A stretch of 64,000 bases of DNA, from assembly GCF_012113595.1 (NCBI RefSeq), contig NZ_CP050831.1, forward strand, positions 310,001 through 374,000, in the 5' to 3' direction. Position 1 is the stretch's first letter. Each line of letters begins with the position of its first letter. The notes below the pieces were generated by a model. That model did no database searches, was not told where the DNA came from, and saw only the letters and a list, made by a program, of their open reading frames with translations. Made by a program: the position numbers and the translations under genes. Below, one piece after another: positions 54,068 to 61,339 of the stretch. This DNA is from Bacteroides faecium (GTDB taxonomy: Bacteria; Bacteroidota; Bacteroidia; Bacteroidales; Bacteroidaceae).

Positions 54068-54586
54068 TTATCTGTCGGCAATCAACAGACTGGCTTCATT
54101 CATAGCCGGTGTAGCTGTATTAATAGCCCAGTTGGCACCGGCTTCTTCAGTCCATTTATAGTCATTCCATTTGTAGTTCATATAAGCTATCGGCATATTA
54201 GCATCATTCAGTTCATATACGCTCTTTTCTACCGATGCATCGTAAGCTTTGTGAGAGTCGTTCCAACGTGCATATACCAATGTGATTTCATTAGAAGTAT
54301 AGGTATAGTTTATCTTGAAGTACGGAGTCCATTTTTCACTGGCAGCATCCCATTTGAAAGCCTCTTTTGCAGACATTCTCTTCTGATCGTCATAAGTAAA
54401 ATCATATTTCATGTGACGGTAAAGAGAACCGTCCAGTCTGTAAATCACCTTCGAAACAACAAGATCACCCACTTTTTCTTCATTAGTAATGAAGTTATTG
54501 TCTTGTGCTTTCACTTCCGCATTAGCAATACCTGCAAATACCATAGCAACTAAAACGATTATTCTGAATAATACTGTAGTTTTCAT
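54068..54586 (-). CDS. DUF3836-type exported protein
   Basis: The 172-aa product starts at 54586, with signal peptide MKTTVLFRIIVLVAMVFAGIANA-E; the frame runs 27 codons further upstream, but that extension destroys the signal peptide position. The body carries repeated Tyr/Lys/Trp-rich beta hairpins (YRHMKYDFTYDDQKRMSAKEAFKWD, NYTYTSNEITLVYARWNDS, YELNDANMPIAYMNYKWND) of DUF3836 proteins, small secreted Bacteroides proteins of unknown role. It is monocistronic and borders the accessory island to its right. Confidence 0.8.
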   Translation of the reverse strand: MKTTVLFRIIVLVAMVFAGIANAEVKAQDNNFITNEEKVGDLVVSKVIYRLDGSLYRHMKYDFTYDDQKRMSAKEAFKWDAASEKWTPYFKINYTYTSNEITLVYARWNDSHKAYDASVEKSVYELNDANMPIAYMNYKWNDYKWTEEAGANWAINTATPAMNEASLLIADR

Positions 54587-54906
54587 AATTGTATATTTTT
54601 TATTGTTCAACATTCTGTTTTTGCTCTTCTGTATGTTAGACGGAACGTCCACCTCAAACGGTTGCAACTTTCTGAACTTTTTTCTTCTTTTTTTGCTTTC
54701 CGCTTTCGGCTATATAAATGCAATGGACGTGCCAAATAGATAACTATCTAATAATCAGCGAGAACATCAAACAATCAGGTGTACGGAAATGAACAGTTGT
54801 ACGCTTATAAGCGAACACACAAATAAAAAATAGGGCACTTATATACGACCCGACACCAATTAGTTAGGCCATAACAAAAAGTAATAACAATTAAAAATTA
54901 AAGATT
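54587..54906. other. Non-coding left border of the accessory island
   Basis: No gene is seen. The stretch contains a T-rich leader of the minus-strand gene and the 12-base palindrome CGCTTATAAGCG at 54803-54814. Base composition drops to very AT-rich from about 54840. Confidence 0.45.
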
Positions 54907-55140
54907 ATGGAAAAGAAAATTGAAGAAGAAGTAATAACTATTACAATAAAGTATATTTATAATGATAGTGGTTCTTTCTTTTATAAAAAGGAAAGGACTG
55001 TAAAAGTAGGTGATACTATAGTTTATACAGATAGTATGCCTATTGATGCAGACGTTCCCAATTTTAACACACTAGTGGATAAATTTGTTGAATGGTGTAG
55101 AAATGCTTCATTCTCCATTAATAAATGGAAGAGCTGTTGA
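54907..55140 (+). CDS. Hypothetical 77-aa protein
   Basis: I do not recognise this protein. It is acidic at the N-terminus (MEKKIEEEVITITIKYIYND) with a predicted beta hairpin, and contains KVGDTIVYTDSMPIDADVPNF. No signal peptide is present. Its last 11 codons overlap the 3' end of the opposite-strand gene at 55108, so one of the two ends may be rearranged. AT-rich codon use matches the island. Likely a small accessory gene, possibly truncated. Confidence 0.45.
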   Translation: MEKKIEEEVITITIKYIYNDSGSFFYKKERTVKVGDTIVYTDSMPIDADVPNFNTLVDKFVEWCRNASFSINKWKSC

Positions 55141-55599
55141 TATTGAGCCAACAATAGAAGCCATTTTTTGCACACTATCTAATGTTTCTCCAGATGTTTT
55201 TCCCGACAAATGCTTTAACTCTGCTGCCAATTTATCTAAATTAGAATTTAAAATATCTTCTTGAAAGGTAAATCCACCACGAAATAACATATCATCGGCT
55301 TCTGTTTGTGCAGTTATATCGTATGTACTTCCATAATGTATGTTTATTTTGCATAAGTTAAGTCGTGCAAACTGATTTATCATTTTTTCAATACAAATTG
55401 ATGTGGTATTCAATTCATTCGCCATTAAATTGCAATCAATCGGTATGCGAATATTATCGTTGTTAACAATATAATCTAAAAGCTGGTCTTTCATCTGCGG
55501 GGTTATCATACTTTCTGTGTTTATATTTCTGCAAAAATACTGTTTATAGTTTATAAACGGTAATAGTTCTGTATGTTCTGCAAGGATGTTTTTTAGCAT
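55108..55599 (-). CDS. Hypothetical 163-aa protein
   Basis: No family is recognised. Residues 30-90 look like a helix-turn-helix or winged-helix segment (ITPQMKDQLLDYIVNNDNIRIPIDCNLMANELNTTSICIEKMINQFARLNL), followed by helices with LDKLAAELKHLSGKTSGETLDSVQKMASIVGSIS. No signal peptide is present. It stands divergent from the IS1595 transposase gene. A DNA-binding regulator of the island is possible but unproven. Confidence 0.55.
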   Translation of the reverse strand: MLKNILAEHTELLPFINYKQYFCRNINTESMITPQMKDQLLDYIVNNDNIRIPIDCNLMANELNTTSICIEKMINQFARLNLCKINIHYGSTYDITAQTEADDMLFRGGFTFQEDILNSNLDKLAAELKHLSGKTSGETLDSVQKMASIVGSISTALPFINGE

Positions 55600-55688
55600 C
55601 CTTGAAGAACTTCTCTGAAAATATGTGGCAAATTACTTGCATATGTCGTTGAGTTTTAGTATATTTAGGTAGTTAAAACATTGACATT

Positions 55689-56597
55689 ATGAAAGGCAAG
55701 AGTTTATACACAATGTTCTCAGAAGCTCTTTCAAGTGAAGAAAAAGCTATCAAGTACTTTGAGAAAATGAGATGGGACGGCAAGATAGTATCACCATTTG
55801 ACCCGACATCTAAGGTGTACAAATGTGGTAATGGGAAATATAAATGCAAGAATACTGGAAGATACTTCGATGTAAAAACAGGTACTCCACTTGCAAATAC
55901 CAAATTGCCTATGACAAAGTGGTTACTTGCAATGTTTTTGTTCCAAGCGGATAAAGGTGGCATTTCTTCGTGTCAATTAGCTCGTATCTTAGAGATAACT
56001 CAAAAATCCGCTTGGCATATGCTTATGAAAATTAGAGAGTTCGCTGCAAAAGCAAATGTAAATAATTCTAAGTTATCGGGTGAAGTTGAGATAGACGAAA
56101 CATTTGTAGGTGGTAAAAACAAGAATCGCCATAAAGACAAGAAAGTAGAAAAATGTCAAGGACGTAGTTACAAGGATAAAGTCCCTGTATTTGGAATATT
56201 AGAAAGAGATGGAAAGGTAATAGCTAAAGTCGTTCCTAATACCCAATGCAAAACATTAGTCCCAATCATTAAAGAATGTGTTGAGGAAGGAAGTGTTGTA
56301 TATACCGATGGATGGGATTATAACGGTTTACATGGAAAATATGAACAAAGGTCTGTTGACCATGAGAGCCATTTCTACGGTACAACTTATGCGACTGAGT
56401 TTGGAGAGATAATAATGGTTAGCACTAATGGTATCGAAAATGTATGGTCGCATTTTGACAGAATGATGTTAGGAACGTATATTCGAGTAAGCAAAAAACA
56501 TTTGCAAAAGTATATTGATGAATTTATTTTCCGATTTAACACTCGGAATTTCACCGATTCTCAAAGATTTAATTTACTTTTGCGTAATGTTGCTTAA
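55689..56597 (+). CDS. IS1595-family (ISXO2-like) transposase
   Basis: A 302-aa DDE transposase with an N-terminal zinc-ribbon-like region (YKCGNGKYKCKNTGRYFDVKTGTPL), a helix-turn-helix (ISSCQLARILEITQKSAWHML) and an ISXO2-like catalytic domain: VEIDETFVGGKNKN, VVYTDGWDYNGL and NGIENVWSHFDRM. Length and motifs are complete. A weak promoter (CTTG, 20 bases, TATATTTA at 55660-55667) precedes it. I could not find a terminal inverted repeat downstream matching the left flank, so the element boundaries are unresolved and the right end may be lost. Confidence 0.92.
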   Translation: MKGKSLYTMFSEALSSEEKAIKYFEKMRWDGKIVSPFDPTSKVYKCGNGKYKCKNTGRYFDVKTGTPLANTKLPMTKWLLAMFLFQADKGGISSCQLARILEITQKSAWHMLMKIREFAAKANVNNSKLSGEVEIDETFVGGKNKNRHKDKKVEKCQGRSYKDKVPVFGILERDGKVIAKVVPNTQCKTLVPIIKECVEEGSVVYTDGWDYNGLHGKYEQRSVDHESHFYGTTYATEFGEIIMVSTNGIENVWSHFDRMMLGTYIRVSKKHLQKYIDEFIFRFNTRNFTDSQRFNLLLRNVA

Positions 56598-56599
56598 TT

Positions 56600-56803
56600 A
56601 TGGGAAAGAAAAAGTTTAATAGTATAGCAGAAGCCTATTGGGAGATGAAGAAACAAAAAATCTCCGAAGAGGAATTTCAGGAAATTCTAGAAGGAATGAA
56701 TGAAACACTTAAAAAGTATCCTTACCCGGAGAAGGTTGCAGGTCTGAAAGAAATCGTATCAGTATCTACAAAGATGCCCAAACAGAAAAAGAAGAAGGAT
56801 TAA
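56600..56803 (+). CDS. Small Lys/Glu-rich protein following the transposase
   Basis: A 67-aa protein starting two bases after the transposase stop codon, hence translationally coupled. It is highly charged and helical (NSIAEAYWEMKKQKISEEEFQEILEGMNETLKKY) with a basic tail KMPKQKKKKD. I do not recognise a family. IS1595 elements often carry small passenger or accessory genes behind the transposase, and this is probably one. Confidence 0.6.
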   Translation: MGKKKFNSIAEAYWEMKKQKISEEEFQEILEGMNETLKKYPYPEKVAGLKEIVSVSTKMPKQKKKKD

Positions 56804-56806
56804 CCG

Positions 56807-56837
56807 TTTGTAATTTATGAAGTTATTCTTATATTTG
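56807..56837 (+). promoter_or_regulatory. Consensus promoter of the candidate RNA gene
   Basis: TTTG (56807-56810), 19 bases, TATATTTG (56830-56837), a perfect Bacteroides promoter. No open frame follows for about 275 bases, and the predicted transcript enters a highly structured stretch. Confidence 0.75.
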
Positions 56838-56843
56838 CAGCGT

Positions 56844-57043
56844 ATCATCGAATAGGTGGTACGCTTTTTACATATTATAGCCTAATCGCCATCGAACTAC
56901 CACCTTGAAAGCAATAAGGCTATTTGAACTCACTTATGGGTGTATTGCGTTTATACGCCAATATACTGGCGTGGACTTTTGCCTATAAGTGAGTAGGGTG
57001 TGGTAGCCCTCGATGGCGTTAGGCATTAGCTCTACGCCTTTTT
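56844..57043 (+). ncRNA. Candidate structured non-coding RNA, about 200 nt, 6S-like shape
   Basis: A consensus promoter just upstream and a terminator at the end (GGCGT 57015-57019, ACGCC 57034-57038, then TTTTT) define a short transcript. It folds into a long rod. Closing stem: 56880-56895 with 57010-57024, one bulge. Then CTACCACC (56897-56904) pairs with 56997-57006. An asymmetric bubble follows (24 nt left, 3 nt right). Next, CTCACTTAT (56929-56937) pairs with ATAAGTGAG (56985-56993). The top hairpin is ACGCCA/TGGCGT (56955-56972). A closing stem, central bubble and apical stem is the layout of 6S RNA, but sequence identity is not established. Confidence 0.6.
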
Positions 57044-57119
57044 CATATATATGCGTGAGATTAATGCTAATAGATTAGAAACATTATTTTTTAGTATTAA
57101 CCAATAAAACACAAGTGTT

Positions 57120-57437
57120 ATGAAAAAGATTTTTATCCTTGCAGCATCAGTATTGTTCATCTCTAGCTGTAATATGAAGAAAAGCAATCCTGAACAAGCA
57201 TTACAAGATTCAATTAAAGTAGCCGATTCGATTTCCGTATTAGAATACGAAAAAGAACAAGCAATGGACGACGATGATGAAATTAGAACTTCAAGAGGTT
57301 ATTCTACTGACCCTAACTACAAGCCTACAATTAGTTCTGATGGTAAATATCACACAATAGATGGTAAGGCTAGGCAAAAACAGTTCCAAGGTAGTTTAGA
57401 ACAAAAACAACAACTTGAAATGATGGATAATTATTAA
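57120..57437 (+). CDS. Small lipoprotein, 105 aa
   Basis: The product has a signal peptide with lipobox LFISSC (Cys17). The rest is polar and probably disordered or helical (NPEQALQDSIKVADSISVLEYEKEQAMDDDDEIRTSRGY), with a YHTIDGKARQKQFQGSLEQKQQLEMM tail. No family is recognised. It is ten bases upstream of a zinc-ribbon membrane protein gene, so they form a pair inside the island. Confidence 0.65.
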   Translation: MKKIFILAASVLFISSCNMKKSNPEQALQDSIKVADSISVLEYEKEQAMDDDDEIRTSRGYSTDPNYKPTISSDGKYHTIDGKARQKQFQGSLEQKQQLEMMDNY

Positions 57438-57446
57438 TCAATTATT

Positions 57447-57830
57447 ATGGAAACAAACATGGAGACACAAGAAGATAAACTGTATTGCCCAGTTTGCGGT
57501 AGTACACAACTTACAGCCAATAAAAAGGGCTTTGGGGCAGGAAAAGCAGTTGCAGGAGCAGTATTAACAGGTGGAGTCGGATTACTAGCAGGATTTATAG
57601 GTAGTGGAGATGTGAAAATAACCTGTTTAAATTGTGGATGCCAATGTAAGCCGGGACAACTTAAAACATCTCCATTGAGTGAATATGAAAAACAAGGTTA
57701 TTATAATATGCTTAGAATAAAAGCAGAAGAAAAGAAAAAAGCGGAAGAACCCATGAGTACTGGCGGTTGTATAGTATTAGTCATTTGTGTTCTAGTTTGG
57801 ATATTAATAGGAGTAGCAACATGTAAATAA
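57447..57830 (+). CDS. Zinc-ribbon membrane protein, 127 aa
   Basis: Two Cys pairs form a zinc ribbon: YCPVCGS (residues 13-19) and CLNCGC near residues 62-67. Between them is a glycine-zipper-like hydrophobic stretch (GAGKAVAGAVLTGGVGLLAGFIGSG). A C-terminal membrane helix (GGCIVLVICVLVWILIGVATC) anchors it. Similar small zinc-ribbon/glycine-rich proteins occur in phage and mobile element regions. Function is unknown. It is cotranscribed with the lipoprotein upstream. Confidence 0.65.
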   Translation: METNMETQEDKLYCPVCGSTQLTANKKGFGAGKAVAGAVLTGGVGLLAGFIGSGDVKITCLNCGCQCKPGQLKTSPLSEYEKQGYYNMLRIKAEEKKKAEEPMSTGGCIVLVICVLVWILIGVATCK

Positions 57831-57934
57831 GTTATAATTAAACATCAACATCAATAGGCATTTTGCTTGAAAATGTCTTTAGATGTATTTTGATTTAATT
57901 TAGATATGTAATTTAGTATATTATTTAGTATTGG

Positions 57935-58040
57935 TACTACTAAACTGACACAATGCCTACTACTAAACTGACAGTTTACCCTACTACTAAATTGACACAC
58001 TATACTACTAAATTGACATATGCCTACTACTAAATTGACA
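57935..58040 (+). repeat. Five 16-bp iterons
   Basis: TACTACTAAAYTGACA occurs five times in direct orientation, starting at 57935, 57958, 57982, 58003 and 58025. Start-to-start spacing is 21-24 bases, about two helical turns. The first two copies have C and the last three T at the variable position; the fourth starts with TACTACTAAATTGACA after TA. Reverse half-copies TTTAGTA lie just upstream (57912-57930), and a reverse copy GTCAATTTAGT lies at 58164-58174 next to the start codon of the following gene. This is an operator or iteron array, not a CRISPR. Confidence 0.93.
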
Positions 58041-58047
58041 GTAATAT

Positions 58048-58078
58048 TTTGCTTAACCAAAAGCAATTAGTATATTTG
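58048..58078 (+). promoter_or_regulatory. Promoter downstream of the iterons
   Basis: TTTG (58048-58051), 19 bases, TATATTTG (58071-58078), a perfect consensus beginning eight bases after the last iteron. The leader of about 95 bases contains ACAGGGG (58086-58092) matched by CCCCTGT (58138-58144), so the mRNA 5' end is also structured. Confidence 0.8.
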
Positions 58079-58178
58079 CAAAGTGAACAGGGGTAGACAT
58101 GGAGTAGCTACCTGTCGAAAGAGTCCGCAACTACTTTCCCCTGTCGCTTTGTATAATAGTTGCGTCAATTTAGTTGCA

Positions 58179-58733
58179 ATGAATGTTATATTTTACACTT
58201 GTCTTTTCGGCAATAAGAATCTGCCGGAAATTAATGATAAGATTATATACTCTTATCTAGTTTATAAATCAATATCAGAAATCGAAAGTGTCTTTGATTA
58301 TGAAGGTAGTTTTAATCAAGAAACACTAATGGAATATTTTGACGAGTATAATTATTCTACTTTGTATGAAATATCACCTTATAAAATAGCAAAAGATTTA
58401 TCATTATCTATAAATACGGTAAAAGCTAGATTACGTTATTTAATTCATTCCAACATTTTAGATTGCGACAATAATATATACATATTGCCTAAAATTAAAA
58501 ATAGCACATATTTTAAATTAGAAATGGAAACTGGATTGAAGGGTAATGATTTAGTCGTTTATTCATTTTTACTTGGAAAGGCAGAAAGATTTCATGGGAA
58601 AATAACAACTTATAATGGAATACAATGTAAAGAATTGGGCATGAGTAAGAAAAACTACGAGAAAGTATTATGTAGTTTATCACAAAAAGGATTTATTTAC
58701 AGAGATAAAAATAACGCATTATTAATAAACTAA
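58179..58733 (+). CDS. Helix-turn-helix protein controlled by the iteron array
   Basis: The 184-aa product starts at 58179; the frame extends upstream to 58083, but that part is the structured leader directly after the promoter. Residues 65-100 form a winged-helix motif (ISPYKIAKDLSLSINTVKARLRYLIHSNIL), and a second similar region lies at about 140-180 (YNGIQCKELGMSKKNYEKVLCSLSQKGFIYRDKN). Two winged helices and upstream iterons recall plasmid replication initiators, but the protein is short and lacks a recognisable Rep family signature. It may be an iteron-binding autorepressor or a remnant initiator. AT-rich codons mark it as acquired. Confidence 0.7.
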   Translation: MNVIFYTCLFGNKNLPEINDKIIYSYLVYKSISEIESVFDYEGSFNQETLMEYFDEYNYSTLYEISPYKIAKDLSLSINTVKARLRYLIHSNILDCDNNIYILPKIKNSTYFKLEMETGLKGNDLVVYSFLLGKAERFHGKITTYNGIQCKELGMSKKNYEKVLCSLSQKGFIYRDKNNALLIN

Positions 58734-58805
58734 ATCAAAAAAAAGTATGAGACAAAAGTGGAAGATTGAAAAATAATTGCTATCTTAGCGGTCGAAAAAG
58801 AAACA

Positions 58806-58844
58806 GGCTCTTTCCAGTTAACACCAACTAGGAAGAGCTTTTTT
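58806..58844 (+). terminator. Terminator after the helix-turn-helix gene
   Basis: GCTCTTTCC (58807-58815) pairs with GGAAGAGC (58831-58838) with one bulged base, followed by TTTTTT. Confidence 0.75.
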
Positions 58845-58869
58845 ATTTATAAGTATAAATGAAACAAAT

Positions 58870-59205
58870 ATGGCTGATAAAGAACCAAACTTTCAAATGA
58901 CATTTGCCTTTATTGATAGGCAAATAGATAACAATGTTATCCAACAAAGGTTGTTAGATGGATACATTAATGGTACTGCTATATGTAAGTCTGCTGGAAA
59001 GGAAATGAAACATTATCTTTCTAATCAGACAACAAAAGAGTATCTATTTGAATTATCTTCCGAAGTCGGAATTCCGACTTCGGCTTTAATTCAGATAGTT
59101 AGAGGTGGAATTCCTGAATTACAAGGAACTTGGGTACATCCTTATGTCGCTACACATTTAGCACAATGGTGTGGAAAATTTCACACCATTCCAAGAGATA
59201 ATTAA
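58870..59205 (+). pseudogene. Truncated KilA-N domain gene
   Basis: The 111-aa frame carries a KilA-N DNA-binding domain typical of phage and mobile element antirepressor-like proteins: YINGTAICKSAGKEMKHYLSNQTTKEYL, IQIVRGGIPELQGTWVHPYVATHLAQW. The domain normally continues after HLAQWCSP and is followed by a C-terminal part. Here the frame ends after a non-matching CGKFHTIPRDN, which suggests deletion or frameshift near 59170. It contains a perfect 24-base palindrome (59060-59083). It marks the right end of the island and is probably non-functional. Confidence 0.65.
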
Positions 59206-59303
59206 CAAAAGTATAACTAAAAGTTATGGCACAAGGCTAGGTGTGGAGTCGGATATAAGTGCCAAAAATAGATGTATAGCTCTAAAAATGAGCCAATTCA
59301 CAT

Positions 59304-59332
59304 TTTGTTGCCCGAATTATTATCTACCTTTG
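59304..59332 (+). promoter_or_regulatory. Promoter of the GT51 gene
   Basis: TTTG (59304-59307), 17 bases, TACCTTTG (59325-59332). The -7 box is a perfect match and the spacer is slightly short. It places the transcription start about 20 bases before ATG 59360 and rules out the longer upstream frame. Confidence 0.65.
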
Positions 59333-59359
59333 CAACGATTACTACATCAAGAAAAGAAG

Positions 59360-61312
59360 ATGGAAACATCCAGTAAAAAAAGAATTGTCATTCTGTCGGC
59401 CATCGGTATCCTGTTTACCAGCCTCATCTGCCTTTACGGATTCCGCAATGTCATTTTACGTAATATAGTTGATAAACGCACCGCACGTATCGAACAAACT
59501 CACGGTTTGCGACTTCATTATCAGCAACTGCAAATGAAAGGATGCAACGAGATTGTCTTGCAAGGACTTTCTGCCGTACCCGAGCAGCGCGATACTCTCC
59601 TAGAGTTACAATCTGTCAACGTAAAACTAAACTTTTGGAAATTACTTAAAGGAAATATCGAAGTACGCAACGTTCGCATGGATGGTCTGGCAATCAACTT
59701 TATCAAGCGCGACACAATAGCCAACTACGACTTTCTTTTTCTAAAACGACAGCAACAAGCAGAACCGGAACCAGTCATAGAAAGCAACTATGCCGGTCGC
59801 ATTGACCGGATATTAAACCTGATTTACGGTTTCCTGCCCGAAAACGGACAACTTATCAACCTTGATATAACCGAACGCAAAGATAGCAATTTTGTTGCAG
59901 TACATATCCCGTCTTTCGTTATCGAGAATAATCGCTTCCAATCAGCGATTAAGATTCAGGAAGATACGCTCTCACAACAACAATGGCAAGCGACAGGAGA
60001 ACTGAACAGAAAAGTGCATACATTAAAAGCAACTCTCTTTGCCCCGGCGAAAAAGAAAGTATCACTACCTTATATTGCCCGCCGTTTTGGAGCAGAAGTC
60101 ACTTTCGACACCCTGTCTTATAGCATGACCAAAGAGAAACGCGCCGATAACCAACTATTTCTTAATGGAAAAGCCAAAGTAAACGGATTGGATGTTTATC
60201 ACAAAGCCCTCTCTCCCGAAGTTATCCATCTTGACCGTGGACAACTTAGCTATGAAATGAATGTGAGCAACCATGCTTTCGAACTGGACAGCACTACCAC
60301 CGTCGCATTCAACAAACTCCAGTTTCACCCTTACTTACGTGCCGAAAAAGAAAAAGGAAACTGGCATTTCACCGCAGCAGTCGATAAATCATGGTTTCCG
60401 GCAGATAACCTGTTCAGTTCCTTACCCAAAGGATTATTCAACAACCTGGAAGGCATGAAGACCAGCGGCGAATTAGCTTATCACTTCTTGCTGGATATTG
60501 ATTTTGCCCAACCGGACAGTCTTAAACTGGAATCGGAACTGAAAGAGAAGAATTTCCGGATTATAGAATTCGGCACCACGCCGCTTTCCAAGATGTCAGG
60601 AGAATTTATATATACGGCTTATGAAAACGGAATACCGGTACGCACTTTCCCCATCGGACCGTCTTGGGAGCATTTCACTCCTTTGGACAGCATTTCACCT
60701 ATCCTGCGAATGTCCATGATGCAAAGTGAAGACGGAGCTTTCTTTTATCATCATGGCTTTCTGCCCGATGCCTTACGTGAAGCGTTGATTTATGATTTGC
60801 AAGTAAAACGTTTTGCCCGTGGTGGAAGTACGATTACGATGCAGCTAGTGAAAAATGTATTCCTGAACAGAAATAAGAATTTTGCCCGTAAACTGGAAGA
60901 AGCGCTTATCGTATGGCTTATAGAAAGCCAAAGACTGACTTCTAAAGAACGGATGTACGAAGTATATCTGAATATTGCCGAATGGGGACCACTTATTTAC
61001 GGCATCCGGGAAGCTTCCGCTTTTTACTTCAATAAACGTCCTTCACAACTAAATACCGAAGAAAGTATCTTCCTTGCTTCCATCATTCCCAAGCCAAAGC
61101 ATTTCCGCAGTTCCTTCACCGAAGACGGACAATTGAAAGAGACTATGGAAGGCTATTATAAACTGATTGCCGGACGTCTCGCACAGAAAGGGCTGATAAG
61201 TGAAATCGAGGCGGATACTATCCGCCCCGATATCCAAGTTACGGGCGATGCCCGGAATAGTCTAGCCGGCGAGAAGCCGGAGTCTAGTTCTCCTACCGCT
61301 GAGGAGCAATGA
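59360..61312 (+). CDS. GT51 peptidoglycan glycosyltransferase with AsmA-like N-region
   Basis: The 650-aa protein has one N-terminal membrane helix (KKRIVILSAIGILFTSLICLYGF). Residues 50-440 look like an AsmA/DUF-type periplasmic beta region (NVKLNFWKLLKGNIEVRNVRMDGLAINF). The C-terminal domain (about 445-620) is a GT51 transglycosylase: catalytic E457 in MMQSEDGAFFYHHGF, then RGGSTITMQLVKNVFLNRNKNFARKLEEALIVWLIE and EVYLNIAEWGPLIYGI. It polymerises lipid II into glycan strands. No transpeptidase domain follows, so it is monofunctional, with an unusual long N-terminal addition. The start at 59360 is fixed by the promoter at 59304-59332. Confidence 0.9.
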   Translation: METSSKKRIVILSAIGILFTSLICLYGFRNVILRNIVDKRTARIEQTHGLRLHYQQLQMKGCNEIVLQGLSAVPEQRDTLLELQSVNVKLNFWKLLKGNIEVRNVRMDGLAINFIKRDTIANYDFLFLKRQQQAEPEPVIESNYAGRIDRILNLIYGFLPENGQLINLDITERKDSNFVAVHIPSFVIENNRFQSAIKIQEDTLSQQQWQATGELNRKVHTLKATLFAPAKKKVSLPYIARRFGAEVTFDTLSYSMTKEKRADNQLFLNGKAKVNGLDVYHKALSPEVIHLDRGQLSYEMNVSNHAFELDSTTTVAFNKLQFHPYLRAEKEKGNWHFTAAVDKSWFPADNLFSSLPKGLFNNLEGMKTSGELAYHFLLDIDFAQPDSLKLESELKEKNFRIIEFGTTPLSKMSGEFIYTAYENGIPVRTFPIGPSWEHFTPLDSISPILRMSMMQSEDGAFFYHHGFLPDALREALIYDLQVKRFARGGSTITMQLVKNVFLNRNKNFARKLEEALIVWLIESQRLTSKERMYEVYLNIAEWGPLIYGIREASAFYFNKRPSQLNTEESIFLASIIPKPKHFRSSFTEDGQLKETMEGYYKLIAGRLAQKGLISEIEADTIRPDIQVTGDARNSLAGEKPESSSPTAEEQ

Positions 61313-61339
61313 TAATGATATTAATAATAAAGGAATAGG

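Noticed and set aside
56844..57043. tmRNA or RNase P RNA
   Set aside because: No tRNA-like ends, tag-reading frame or RNase P core motifs are visible.
57935..58040. Possible CRISPR array
   Set aside because: Units are 16 bases with spacers of only 5-8 bases, there is no cas gene, and the array ends at a promoter; iterons or operators fit better.
59171..59359. 63-codon upstream extension of the GT51 gene
   Set aside because: It overlaps the KilA-N remnant and the GT51 promoter; the membrane anchor begins right after ATG 59360.
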